Origin: Desulforhopalus sp. IMCC35007
GTDB lineage: Bacteria > Desulfobacterota > Desulfobulbia > Desulfobulbales > Desulfocapsaceae
DNA: 64,000 nucleotides
Reading direction: 5' to 3'
Assembly (NCBI RefSeq): GCF_005116575.1
Contig: NZ_SWCN01000003.1
Location: forward strand, 1 to 64,000
Positions within the stretch are counted from its first letter, which is position 1; every line of letters starts with the position of its first letter. The position numbers and the translations under genes are program-made. The notes under the pieces are model-generated. The model was not told the origin of the DNA. It did not search any database and was given only the letters and a program-made list of their open reading frames with translations. Positions 52,322-61,560 of this stretch are shown here, piece after piece.

Positions 52322-53102
52322 TATAAATTATCTTCAACCCTTGAAGCGTGAGCATTGGTTCTATTGTGTCTATGGAACGTGCAAAGGGTGCAATTAACTT
52401 TGCCATACCACCGGTTGCAACAACCCCGAAAGGCTCACCCATCTCGGTTGTCATTTCGGCACGAATCCCCTTGACGAGACCATCAATCATGGCGCCATAG
52501 CCGAAGAGAACACCGCTTTTCATTGCCTGAACCGTTGACTTGCCGATGATCTGAGAAGGCGCCTCTGTGACATCAATGTGAGGGAGTTTAGCTGTTTTGT
52601 TGGCAAGCGCTTCAAGTGAGATGGCGATCCCGGGCAGAATGGAACCACCAAGATACTCACATTTTTCCGTGACGCAATCAAAGGTGATTGCTGTGCCAAA
52701 GTCGATGACCACCTGTTTGGACGGGTTCATCTTCCAGGCGGCGATGGCGTTGACCAGGCGATCAGCGCCGACTTCAGATGGCGTTTCAAGCTGAACGTCA
52801 ATAAGGCTCTTTATTTTGTCTACAGTGACAATGAAAATGTCTTTTTTCAGACTTGATGAGAAATGTTTTTCGCAACATGAAACCCAGGCGGTCTGGAGGG
52901 TAGGGACAACGCTTGCTATAATAATACCCTCTATTGTTTCGATTTGGATGCCGGACAAGGAAAACAGGGCATGGTAGGATATTGCCAGCTCATCGCCGGT
53001 ACTTTTGGCATCTGACTTCATACGCCATTGGCCTATGAGTTTGTTGTTCTTATACATTCCCGTAACAGTGTGGGAGTTACCTATATCTACGACCAGAAAC
53101 AT
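52308..53102 (-). CDS. coaX: Type III pantothenate kinase
   Basis: 264-residue ASKHA-fold kinase that phosphorylates pantothenate, first step from vitamin to CoA. FLVVDIGNSHTVTGMY is the phosphate-1 motif, GADRLVNAIAAW, VIDFGTAITFD and LGGSILPGI are conserved blocks, and VVATGGMAKLIAPF is the adenosine-binding region. Type III enzymes are not inhibited by CoA and need a monovalent cation. It precedes ldcA in a two-gene group. Confidence 0.95.
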   Translation of the reverse strand: MFLVVDIGNSHTVTGMYKNNKLIGQWRMKSDAKSTGDELAISYHALFSLSGIQIETIEGIIIASVVPTLQTAWVSCCEKHFSSSLKKDIFIVTVDKIKSLIDVQLETPSEVGADRLVNAIAAWKMNPSKQVVIDFGTAITFDCVTEKCEYLGGSILPGIAISLEALANKTAKLPHIDVTEAPSQIIGKSTVQAMKSGVLFGYGAMIDGLVKGIRAEMTTEMGEPFGVVATGGMAKLIAPFARSIDTIEPMLTLQGLKIIYNELS

Positions 53103-53279
53103 GGCGCACCTATTTTCATGTTAAGGATTATATAATTTTGTTATAACGACAACAGACAGATTGTAAGAGAATAGAGTGGGTACCAGGAGCTGTTCTCTCT
53201 ATCCGGGAAAGATTCTTGGCCCCTAAGATAACTTTTCCCTGTGCCCGAATGATTTACCACTTTACAAAATGCCACGCCA

Positions 53280-53603
53280 ATGAAAAATATTATTGCCATA
53301 CACACCACACTTGCAAATATTGATGACGCTAGAAAAATTGCCATGATATTAATGGATCAAAAGCTCATTGCCTGTGCACAAATCAGTAGCCCCATGGAAA
53401 GTATCTACCGTTGGCAGGATAAGTTGGAAACAGCCATCGAATATACGCTTACAGTGAAGACCACCGAGGATGCAGCGCAACAGGTCATTGCCGTGATCGA
53501 GAACAACCACCCTTATGATGTTCCGGAAGTGGTTGGTCAACGTCTGACATTTTCTGCAAAAAATTACCAGCAGTGGCTTGAGGCAGAGGTGAAATATGAC
53601 TGA
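53280..53603 (+). CDS. cutA: CutA1 divalent-cation tolerance protein
   Basis: 107-residue trimeric ferredoxin-like protein: IAIHTTLANIDDARKIAMILMDQKLIACAQISSPMESIYRWQDKLETAIEYTLTVKTT and HPYDVPEVV are diagnostic. Linked to copper tolerance in E. coli; the true function is not settled. It overlaps the following ten-cysteine gene by 8 bases. Confidence 0.93.
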   Translation: MKNIIAIHTTLANIDDARKIAMILMDQKLIACAQISSPMESIYRWQDKLETAIEYTLTVKTTEDAAQQVIAVIENNHPYDVPEVVGQRLTFSAKNYQQWLEAEVKYD

Positions 53604-53799
53604 GCCCAAAAGAACAGGGTACAGAAAAAGAAGAACCGGTGAATATATCTGTCACTGCTGCAAGAAGAAACAGGAGTTCTGTTGGAGTTGTCCCTGTGGC
53701 TTTATGATCTGTAAAGAGTGTTTTGAAGAAAACAAATGGGGTATCAGTAATGGCCCGACCTGGATCTGTCCTGATTGTGAACGTATCCGTATGATGTAA
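53596..53799 (+). CDS. Ten-cysteine zinc-binding mini-protein
   Basis: 67 residues with ten cysteines (19, 21, 22, 29, 32, 34, 39, 42, 58, 61) arranged as several CxxC pairs (CWSC, CKEC, CPDC), so it likely holds two zinc clusters. The basic N-terminus (TEPKRTGYRKRRTGEY) may bind nucleic acid. The GAGGTGAA site in the cutA end and the 8-base overlap argue that it is real and co-translated with cutA. I recognise no named family. Confidence 0.75.
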   Translation: MTEPKRTGYRKRRTGEYICHCCKKKQEFCWSCPCGFMICKECFEENKWGISNGPTWICPDCERIRMM

Positions 53800-53923
53800 T
53801 TATCCTTCTTTCTATTGCCTGCGGTGGTCTGTATCTCAAGAGCATGAGTCTTGCAGATTCGTCTAAAATGAAATACTATGTGTTGTTCGCAGCTAACCAT
53901 TCACTCTGTCATTTTGTCTCAAT

Positions 53924-55759
53924 ATGAATGTATCTACAAGTACTTACGACGAAAGTAAAATTAAAACACTCAGTTCTCTTGAGCACATCCGCAAGCGCCC
54001 CGGGATGTACATTGGCAGGCTAGGGGATGGCAGTAATCCCAACGACGGGATTTATATCCTGCTCAAAGAGGTGGTCGATAATGCGGTTGATGAATTTATC
54101 ATGGGGGCTGGTAAACGGGTTAACATCAGCATCCAAAATGACGGATCTGTTTCTGTCAGAGATTTTGGCCGGGGAATTCCACTGGGCAAGATCGTCGATT
54201 GTGTTTCCGTTATAAACACCGGAGCAAAGTATAATACAGAGGTGTTTCAGTTCTCGGTGGGCCTCAATGGTGTTGGCACAAAAGCTGTTAATGCTCTTTC
54301 TGAGCAATTCACTGTAACTTCCTATCGTGATGGGCAGTTTGCAAAGGCTACTTTCTCTAATGGAAAGCTGGTCACAAAAGATGAGGGGACAACTGAAGAG
54401 AAAAATGGCACCTGTGTTGAGTTCCTGCCGTCCTCTGAGCTGTTTCCAGATTTTAAATTTGATGATTCTTTTATAGACAAAAGATTGTGGCGCTATGCCT
54501 ACCTGAATGCCGGCTTAAAAATTTATTACGGTAAATCCGTCTATCATTCCTCCAACGGACTGCTTGACCTTCTTGACAAAGAACTCGACGGCGCTCAGAT
54601 TTATGAGCCTATCTATCACAGAGACAATACGCTCGAATTCGCCTTTTCCCATACCGATAGTTTTAACGACTGCTACTACACCTTCGTTAACGGCACCTAC
54701 ACCAATGAAGGCGGAACCCATCTGTCAGCCTTTCGGGAGGGGATACTCAAAGGGGTTAATGAGTTCTCTGGAAAAAAGTTTGTCAACACCGACGTCCGGG
54801 ACGGAATTGTCGGGACACTCGCCATTAAAATTAAAGATCCCATCTTTGAATCCCAGACAAAAAACAAATTGGGGAATACGGAAATCCGTTCCTGGATTGT
54901 CAATACCGTAAAAGATGCGGTATCCAGTTCACTCTACAAAGACACTGCCGCAGCCCAACGTTTGATGGAAAAAATTCTGCGTAACGAAACTGTGCGCAAA
55001 GAGCTCCAGAGCGTTAGAACCGAGGCGCGGGCTAATGCGAAAAAAGTAGCATTTAAAATAGACCAGCTCAAAGACTGCAAGCACCACCCACAGCGTGACA
55101 AACCCTCTGGCGAGGGGAAGGAAAACATGATCTTTATCACCGAAGGTCAGTCCGCTGCAGGCTCTATCGTATCATCCAGGGATCCTATGACCCAGGCTGT
55201 TTTTTCGTTGAAGGGAAAACCGCTCAATGTCTTTGGCCAGAAGATGACCACCCTCTATAAAAACGAAGAGATGTACGCTCTTATGCGGGCGCTCAATGTT
55301 GAGGAATCTATCTCTGATCTTCGCTACGACAAAATCATCCTTGCAACGGATGCAGATGTGGACGGCCTGCATATCCGTAATCTTCTGCTGACCTTTTTCC
55401 TCCACTATTTCGAGCCATTGGTGAAACTTGGCCATATCTACATCCTGGAAACACCGATTTTCAGAGTAAGAAATAAAAAAGAAACTATCTACTGTTACTC
55501 AGAAAAAGAGCGTGTTGCCGCTATGAACAAACTTTCCGGAGCTGGATATAAAAACATGACCACCGAGATCACCCGCTTCAAGGGGCTCGGTGAAATATCT
55601 CCAAAAGAGTTCAAACAATTTATAGATGAGAACATCCGTCTTAGAAGCGTCACTCTCGATTCTCTGAGTGAGGTTGCCAAGGTTCTCTCTTTTTATATGG
55701 GTAAAAACACTCCCGCAAGACGACAATACATCATGGAAAACCTGGTTGTAGATCAGTAA
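53924..55759 (+). CDS. parE: Type IIA topoisomerase ATPase subunit, topoisomerase IV subunit B
   Basis: 611 residues. GHKL ATPase: KRPGMYIGRLGD, VVDNAVDEFI, VRDFGRGIPLG, VGLNGVGTKAVNALS. The TOPRIM domain carries ITEGQSAAGSI (Glu) and ATDADVDGLHI (Asp-x-Asp), followed by ITRFKGLGEISPKEF. It lacks the long insert of E. coli GyrB and overall resembles the shorter ParE/GyrB-like proteins of Bacteroidota. The paired parC lies 50 bases downstream. ParE versus a second GyrB is decided by the partner and is likely but not certain. Confidence 0.87.
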   Translation: MNVSTSTYDESKIKTLSSLEHIRKRPGMYIGRLGDGSNPNDGIYILLKEVVDNAVDEFIMGAGKRVNISIQNDGSVSVRDFGRGIPLGKIVDCVSVINTGAKYNTEVFQFSVGLNGVGTKAVNALSEQFTVTSYRDGQFAKATFSNGKLVTKDEGTTEEKNGTCVEFLPSSELFPDFKFDDSFIDKRLWRYAYLNAGLKIYYGKSVYHSSNGLLDLLDKELDGAQIYEPIYHRDNTLEFAFSHTDSFNDCYYTFVNGTYTNEGGTHLSAFREGILKGVNEFSGKKFVNTDVRDGIVGTLAIKIKDPIFESQTKNKLGNTEIRSWIVNTVKDAVSSSLYKDTAAAQRLMEKILRNETVRKELQSVRTEARANAKKVAFKIDQLKDCKHHPQRDKPSGEGKENMIFITEGQSAAGSIVSSRDPMTQAVFSLKGKPLNVFGQKMTTLYKNEEMYALMRALNVEESISDLRYDKIILATDADVDGLHIRNLLLTFFLHYFEPLVKLGHIYILETPIFRVRNKKETIYCYSEKERVAAMNKLSGAGYKNMTTEITRFKGLGEISPKEFKQFIDENIRLRSVTLDSLSEVAKVLSFYMGKNTPARRQYIMENLVVDQ

Positions 55760-55809
55760 ACCGAGGTCTTTATCAATACTTTGTGCAATAATTCCCTGAA
55801 ATTATAAAT

Positions 55810-57855
55810 ATGGACAATCATCCAGGTAAACTTCATCAACTTTTTGATGAAAATTTTTTAGAATACACCTCCTACGTTATTCGCGAGCGGGCCATTCCCG
55901 CCATTGAAGACGGGCTCAAACCCGTACAGAGACGGCTGCTGCAGACCCTTTACAATATGGAGGACGGACGCTTTCATAAGGTTGCAAATGTTGTCGGAGA
56001 GACGATGAAACTGCATCCACATGGGGATCAGTCCATTTTTGCGGCCCTTGTCAACCTTGCCAACAAGGGCTTTCTCATCGACAGACAGGGAAACTTTGGG
56101 AATATTTACACGGGAGACAGGGCTTCTGCGGCGAGATACATTGAGTGCAGATTATCTCCTCTTGCAAAGGAAATTCTTTTTAATAAAGATCTGACGGATT
56201 TTGTTGACTCCTACGATGGCAGGATGAAAGAACCTGTTACCCTGCCAGCCCGCATTCCACTCCTGCTCCTTATGGGGGCTGATGGGATAGCGGTTGGGAT
56301 GGCGACAAAGATTTTACCCCACAACTTCTGTGAATTGCTTGAAGCCCAAAAATGCGTTCTTCAGGGCAAAGAGTTTACTCTTTACCCTGATTTCCCACAA
56401 AAAGGTCTGCTTGACTACGCCCATTACGACGATGGCAATGGCAAGGTACGTTGCAGGGCGCGTATTGAAGAGCTCAACGACAAAACAATAATAATCAAAG
56501 AAATACCCTACACAACGACAACCCAATCTCTTACTGATTCCATTGAAAAGGCCGCAAAAACTGGGAAGATAAAGATTGTTTCCATCAACGATTACACTGC
56601 GGAAGAGGTAGAAATAGAAATAAAGCTCGCACGGGGTGTGTATGCCAAGGATACCATCAAAGCACTCTACGCCTTCACCGACTGCGAGGTTCCGATTACT
56701 CCGAATCTGACCCTGATCAACGGAACGACGCCGCAGACTATCTCTGTTACCGATGTCATTACCTACAATACCTTTAAGCTTAAAGACGACCTGCAAAAAG
56801 AACTTGAGATTCAGCTGTCAAAGCTCAAGGACAGGCTTCATGCAAGATTGCTGGAGCAGATTTTTATAGAAGAGCGGCTCTATAAAAACATTGAGGAAGA
56901 AACCAGCTATAAGGCAGTTACCGAAAGCGTCAAAAATGCACTCCTGGATTTCAAGGAAGAGCTTCTCCGGCCTCCAACGCTCGAGGATATCGAGAGGCTG
57001 CTTGAAATCAGAATCAAACGTATTTCCCGTTATGATATTAATAAGCAACACAAAGAAATCAAAGATATCCGCAAGCAGATAAAGGAAACACAAAAATCCC
57101 TTAAGGATATGACAGGCTTCACCATATCCTTTATCGATAACATCCTGGCGAAATACGGGCAGTTTTATCCAAGGCAGACAGAACTTACCAGTTTTTCAGA
57201 AGTGAGTTATCGCAAAGCCGCAATGCCCAACCTCACGGTTGTCTACAACAGGGAGTCCGGTTTTATTGGCACCCAGGTCAAAGACGAAAATAACAAGGAA
57301 GATCTGACTGTTACCTGCTCAGAGTATGATAAGCTCTTTTTGATTTACACAAACGGTCTTTATAAATTTATTCCGGTCAGCGAGAAATTTTACGTAGGAG
57401 ATGATCTTGAGTGGGTTGGAATCGTGCAGAAAAGATGTGTCTTCAATATCGTATACAGAGACGGGGCTGAAAATTACGCCTATATAAAACGTTTTAAAAC
57501 CCCAAGTTTTATCCTGGAAAAAGAATATCGCCTTTTTGCGGAACATAAGCGATCAAAGATTTTGTTCATGTCCTTTGGCGAAGGAAAGCACGTACGGATT
57601 AACCTGATGCCGTCATCGCGGGCCAAGACAAATAATCTTGATCTTAGTTTTGACGATATCCTGATCAAGAATGCTGCTGCAAAAGGAAAGCGCGTCTCCA
57701 CAAGGGTTGTTCGAAGGGTATCGGCCTCGGATGGACCACAGGAACAGCCTACCAGGAAAAACCTTACTCTTCCGGGTCTTGCCAGCGACAATGAAAAGAG
57801 CGAATCAGATGAAAATACGCCAGACGAGACGCAGGGCCCAGAGCTGAAGGAATAA
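55810..57855 (+). CDS. parC: Type IIA topoisomerase cleavage subunit, topoisomerase IV subunit A
   Basis: 681 residues. FDENFLEYTSYVIRERAIPAIEDGLKPVQRRLLQTLYNMEDGRFHKVANVVGETMKLHPHGD holds the quinolone-determining region; the active Tyr is in SAARYIECRLSP. GRMKEPVTLPARIPLLLLMGADGIAVGMATKILPHN follows. The C-terminal part has an irregular beta domain without a clear GyrA box, then a polar tail (660-681) rich in Glu, Asp, Asn and Ser. The protein closely resembles Bacteroidota ParC, and not the 750-residue E. coli form. It forms one unit with parE. Confidence 0.88.
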   Translation: MDNHPGKLHQLFDENFLEYTSYVIRERAIPAIEDGLKPVQRRLLQTLYNMEDGRFHKVANVVGETMKLHPHGDQSIFAALVNLANKGFLIDRQGNFGNIYTGDRASAARYIECRLSPLAKEILFNKDLTDFVDSYDGRMKEPVTLPARIPLLLLMGADGIAVGMATKILPHNFCELLEAQKCVLQGKEFTLYPDFPQKGLLDYAHYDDGNGKVRCRARIEELNDKTIIIKEIPYTTTTQSLTDSIEKAAKTGKIKIVSINDYTAEEVEIEIKLARGVYAKDTIKALYAFTDCEVPITPNLTLINGTTPQTISVTDVITYNTFKLKDDLQKELEIQLSKLKDRLHARLLEQIFIEERLYKNIEEETSYKAVTESVKNALLDFKEELLRPPTLEDIERLLEIRIKRISRYDINKQHKEIKDIRKQIKETQKSLKDMTGFTISFIDNILAKYGQFYPRQTELTSFSEVSYRKAAMPNLTVVYNRESGFIGTQVKDENNKEDLTVTCSEYDKLFLIYTNGLYKFIPVSEKFYVGDDLEWVGIVQKRCVFNIVYRDGAENYAYIKRFKTPSFILEKEYRLFAEHKRSKILFMSFGEGKHVRINLMPSSRAKTNNLDLSFDDILIKNAAAKGKRVSTRVVRRVSASDGPQEQPTRKNLTLPGLASDNEKSESDENTPDETQGPELKE

Positions 57856-57936
57856 AATTAACAAGGCTCGGTCAACATTGTCCCGTCCGCACTCATCTCA
57901 CGGCTCTTTTGGGATAGTTCTGTTTGGACCGCTTTG

Positions 57937-57975
57937 CCAACAAGGTGTTCAGTAAAAAAAGGAAAACCTTGTTGG
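57937..57975. repeat. 10-bp inverted repeat between parC and miaB
   Basis: CCAACAAGGT (57937-57946) and ACCTTGTTGG (57966-57975) are perfect complements with a 19-base A-rich spacer. No T-run follows on either side, so it is not a standard terminator. It lies between the convergent genes. Confidence 0.4.
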
Positions 57976-57999
57976 GAGGTAATGAACATTGAGAGTGTT

Positions 58000-59358
58000 T
58001 TAGATGAGCTCAGCCTTGAGAGAGTGTTGACCGGCAAAGTTAATTTTTACCGTTAACAAATCGCCAACATTCACTTTAAGTGGTTCATTGACATGGACAA
58101 TATGATTTGTATCGGTTCTGCCCTTTACGCTGTCACTGCTGACCTGTTCAACGAGTATTTCTTTTTCCAGACCAACAAACTCTGCGTTTCTTTCAAGGCT
58201 GATTTCATCCTGGCGAGCCTGAAACCTGGCAAGTCGTTCAGACTTGACGGCTTCATCGACCTTATTTTCAAAGCCAGCAGAACGTGTCCCCGGCCTGTCG
58301 GAGTATTTAAAAGAAAAAGACCCATGGTATCGCACGGTTTCCAGTAAGTCCATTGTTCCTTCAAAGTCTGCATCGGTTTCTCCGGGGAAGCCGACAATTA
58401 TGTCGGTAGAAAGGGAAATTGAGGGGCAATACTCACGTAACACCTTAACTTGTTCAAGGTACTGCTGTACTGTGTATTTGCGGTTCATTGCTTTTAAGAT
58501 AGTATCAGAACCGGCCTGGACAGGGAGATGGAACTGCGGGCAGAGGTTTTTAACATCTCTAAAACAAGACATCAGATCGTCTGTGAGATCTTTTGGGTTG
58601 GAGGTTGTGAATCGCAGTCTTTTTAAACCATTAACCGCTGCGACGCGCCGCAACAAATCTGAAAAAGTAAAGGAAGGAGCGCCAAACTCCACCTCGTTGG
58701 TTTTGCCATAGGAGTTCACATTCTGTCCGAGAAGTGTGATTTCCTTTACCCCTGACTGCACGAGCATGGTCACTTCATCTACAATATCCTGAACCTTCCT
58801 GCTCACCTCCCGTCCACGGGTATAGGGAACTACACAATAGGTACAATAGTTATTGCAACCCTGCATAATTGTGACAAAACGACTGAACTGAAAAGTAGTT
58901 TTATCTTCTTTTGTATCCGCCTTGGAAGAGGGGAGTTCAGGGAGAAACAGGGGGATGACGTAACTGTCTTCCATCTGGGTAACAACCCTGCTTTTTCCTG
59001 CTTCAGCATCCAGGAGAAGTTCACCAATATTGTAGATGTTCTGCGTACCGACAATGAGATCTACGTGAGGCATGCGATCAATGATTGTTTTCCCTTCCTG
59101 TTGCGCCACGCAACCAGCCACACATATCTTCATGTGTGGTCGTTTTTCCTTCGTTTTTCTCAGGTAACCAAGAAGGCTCATAACCTTTTGCTCGGCTTTA
59201 GCCCGAATTGAACAGGTGTTGAGGATGACAAGATCCGCCTCCTGCACCTCCATACCCTCCACATATCCATAACGTGACAGAGATTGTGCCATAATTTCAG
59301 AGTCACGCTCATTCATCTGGCAACCGAAAGTTTTAATAAAAAATTGTTTGTTTTCCAT
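58000..59358 (-). CDS. miaB: tRNA-2-methylthio-N6-isopentenyladenosine synthase MiaB
   Basis: 452-residue radical SAM methylthiotransferase adding the 2-methylthio group to i6A37. N-terminal UPF0004 domain with three Cys for the second cluster (Cys13 in TFGCQMN, LNTCSIR, CVAGCVAQ), radical SAM motif CNNYCTYCVVPY, and a C-terminal TRAM domain. Its substrate is made by MiaA, whose gene lies at the right edge of the window. The start codon has no clear ribosome site. Confidence 0.96.
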   Translation of the reverse strand: MENKQFFIKTFGCQMNERDSEIMAQSLSRYGYVEGMEVQEADLVILNTCSIRAKAEQKVMSLLGYLRKTKEKRPHMKICVAGCVAQQEGKTIIDRMPHVDLIVGTQNIYNIGELLLDAEAGKSRVVTQMEDSYVIPLFLPELPSSKADTKEDKTTFQFSRFVTIMQGCNNYCTYCVVPYTRGREVSRKVQDIVDEVTMLVQSGVKEITLLGQNVNSYGKTNEVEFGAPSFTFSDLLRRVAAVNGLKRLRFTTSNPKDLTDDLMSCFRDVKNLCPQFHLPVQAGSDTILKAMNRKYTVQQYLEQVKVLREYCPSISLSTDIIVGFPGETDADFEGTMDLLETVRYHGSFSFKYSDRPGTRSAGFENKVDEAVKSERLARFQARQDEISLERNAEFVGLEKEILVEQVSSDSVKGRTDTNHIVHVNEPLKVNVGDLLTVKINFAGQHSLKAELI

Positions 59359-59588
59359 TTTTTCCTAAAGTGGGTTCATGTTGGCAACCCAGGGGCTATT
59401 AGTTCATCTCGTCACTCAAGAAGATGAGTATCTTGACGATAATTTTGATCTCAAGAGTTTTGCCAAACGCATTACCTTATTTTATATGGCAACGTAATAG
59501 GCAAGACCGCTCCCAATACGCAGGGGAACGGCCAAGTACATACCTGAATCTCTTGATAAAGGGGTTCGGCCATGCCTGCGGCTAGCTG

Positions 59589-59804
59589 TTATTCCACAAG
59601 ATCTGCCGCGATATCAACAAGAAGGGCAAACAATTCTACTTTATGCCCCTCGGGATATCGTATTACCACAATCCCTTCACGACTCTCGACACTTGAAAGA
59701 ATGGCAAGATTATCGTAACCCTCTAAAATAAATTTCAGAAAATGGAACCTACCTGGGGAAATACGCAGAAAAAGGGAATGTAAGGTTTTTTGATCTGTTT
59801 CCAT
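59589..59804 (-). CDS. Small DUF4911-like protein after purB
   Basis: 71 residues from the ATG at 59804: METDQKTLHSLFLRISPGRF, then HFLKFILEGYDNLAILSSVESREGIVVIRYPEGHKVELFALLVDIAADLVE. The FLKFILEGYDNLA pattern is what I recall of DUF4911 proteins of Desulfobacterota; the domain assignment is tentative. The start lies one base past the purB stop, so translation is probably coupled; an ATG at 59813 would overlap purB by eight bases. Function unknown. Confidence 0.6.
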   Translation of the reverse strand: METDQKTLHSLFLRISPGRFHFLKFILEGYDNLAILSSVESREGIVVIRYPEGHKVELFALLVDIAADLVE

Positions 59805-59805
59805 T

Positions 59806-61251
59806 TTAAACATTCAAAGAGGAATCGACAAAGGTCATACGATTGGCATTACTTTGCAGGAGAGGGGAGACAACCTCCTGGAGAAACTCTTCTGTCTGCC
59901 GTTCGGCCCGTCCTGTGAATTGAGAATAATCGCTCACCATCGCTTCCAGTTCGGCTGATGTAAAGGGGATTCGCTCATCATCTCCCAGTCGAACCAGGAG
60001 GTCATTGTCACCACCCTGTTCTTTTACAACTTTGCCCGCAGCAAGGGAGTGCTCTTTTATCAACTCATGCATCTCCTGTCGACTTTCACCTTTTTCAACG
60101 GCTTCCATCAGGATTTTTTCAGTGGACATAAAGGGAAGTTCTGTAGAAAGGTGTTTCTTTATTTGATTAGGAAAAACAACCATATCAGAAGTGATGTTGA
60201 CAAACAACTTGAGAATTGCATCGGTCAACAGAAAACACTGCGGTATATCCATGCGCCGAATGGCAGAATCATCCAGGGTACGTTCAAACCATTGATTGCT
60301 ATAGGTCGCGGCAAAATTCTGAGGAAGATTCATCAGTTTTCTGGCAAGCCCCGTGAGCCTTTCGGATCGCATTGGATTTCTTTTGTAAGCCATGGCAGAA
60401 GAGCCCGTCTGTTTAGCCTCAAAGGGTTCTTCCTGAACTTTAAGATTGGAGAGCAAACGTAAATCCACTGCAAATTTATGAGCTGTGGCACCGACTCCGG
60501 CCAGGGTCTCTGCAAGCTTCATATCCAGCTTTCTTGTGTAAGTCTGGCCGGTGACTGCAAAGGTGGCACCAAAACCAAGCTTTTTGGCAACAAGGAGATC
60601 GAGCTGTCTCACTTTTTCATGATCTCCTTTAAAAAGCTCAAGGAAGGTGGCCTGAGTTCCCACGGTACCTTTGGCTCCCCGTGCCTTGATCGTACCGAGA
60701 AAGTGATCGACATACTCAAGGTCCATTAACAGATCCTGAAGGTAGAGAGTGTTACGTTTTCCAACAGTTGTGGGTTGGGCTGGCTGATAGTGAGTAAACC
60801 CCAGGGTAGGGAGGGCTTTGTGTTTTTCACAGAATCGCGCAAGGTTTTGTATGACCTGCAGGATGGCTCCACGGATAAGCTCCATGGCTTTTTTCTGAAT
60901 AAGAAGATCGGTGTTACAGACAACATACTGGGAAGTCGCTCCCAGATGAATTATTCCAGCAGCCTTTGGACAACGCAGGCCAAACTCGTAGACATGGGCC
61001 ATGACATCATGGCGTATTTCTTTTTCTTTTTTTGCCGCGGCATCAAAATCAATGATCTCGATATTCTCCCGCATCTCAGCGAGCATCTCCTCAGTCACTA
61101 TAGAGGTGAGACCGAGCTCGAACTGTGCCTCGGCTAAAGCCAGCCAGCAACGCCTCCAGGTTGTGAATTTCATTTTTTCAGAGAAAAGTTCCTGCATTTC
61201 TCTACTGGTGTAACGGCTAACAAGTGGTTCCTGATATATCTCACGAGACAT
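59806..61251 (-). CDS. purB: Adenylosuccinate lyase
   Basis: 481-residue fumarase/aspartase-superfamily lyase for two steps of purine synthesis (SAICAR to AICAR and succinyl-AMP to AMP). Family blocks are RHDVMAHVYEFG, HLGATSQYVVCNTD, THYQPAQPTTVGKR and the SS-loop signature GSSAMAYKRNPMRSE. Length and the N-terminal YQEPLVSRYTSREMQELFSEKMKFTTWRRCWLALAEA match the longer PurB type also found in eukaryotes. It lies downstream of recJ after a 309-base gap. Confidence 0.95.
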   Translation of the reverse strand: MSREIYQEPLVSRYTSREMQELFSEKMKFTTWRRCWLALAEAQFELGLTSIVTEEMLAEMRENIEIIDFDAAAKKEKEIRHDVMAHVYEFGLRCPKAAGIIHLGATSQYVVCNTDLLIQKKAMELIRGAILQVIQNLARFCEKHKALPTLGFTHYQPAQPTTVGKRNTLYLQDLLMDLEYVDHFLGTIKARGAKGTVGTQATFLELFKGDHEKVRQLDLLVAKKLGFGATFAVTGQTYTRKLDMKLAETLAGVGATAHKFAVDLRLLSNLKVQEEPFEAKQTGSSAMAYKRNPMRSERLTGLARKLMNLPQNFAATYSNQWFERTLDDSAIRRMDIPQCFLLTDAILKLFVNITSDMVVFPNQIKKHLSTELPFMSTEKILMEAVEKGESRQEMHELIKEHSLAAGKVVKEQGGDNDLLVRLGDDERIPFTSAELEAMVSDYSQFTGRAERQTEEFLQEVVSPLLQSNANRMTFVDSSLNV

Positions 61252-61560
61252 ATTTCATCTCCAAATTATTTTAACTAATTTTATTATAACTTTGTATTTA
61301 CGCTATATTTCGCAAGTTAAAGCAAGTCTGATGTTACGCGAATTTTGCCCAAAAGGCTCATATATATAGCATTTTTTGCCATGAATAGAAACCAGAGATC
61401 AAAAAGACAACTCCAACCCTGACAAAAATATAAAAATCACCAATGTCGCATAATGTATATTATGTATATAATTATTTATTTCCTGTTATTACAAACCATT
61501 ATGCGTGTTTCATACTGTTATTTTTACCTTGAGGAAAAATGCACTGAGAATGAAACCAAA
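61252..61560. other. AT-rich gap with a widely spaced inverted repeat
   Basis: No ORF or RNA seen. Strongly AT-rich around 61451-61480 with TATA-like steps, flanked by the inverted repeat at 61447-61505. It probably holds the purB promoter on the minus strand. Confidence 0.45.
61447..61505. repeat. 9-bp inverted repeat flanking an AT-rich core
   Basis: CGCATAATG (61447-61455) and CATTATGCG (61497-61505) are perfect complements 41 bases apart, with AT-rich DNA between. It lies about 200 bases upstream of the purB start. It may be a pair of regulator half-sites; no regulator is identified. Confidence 0.4.
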
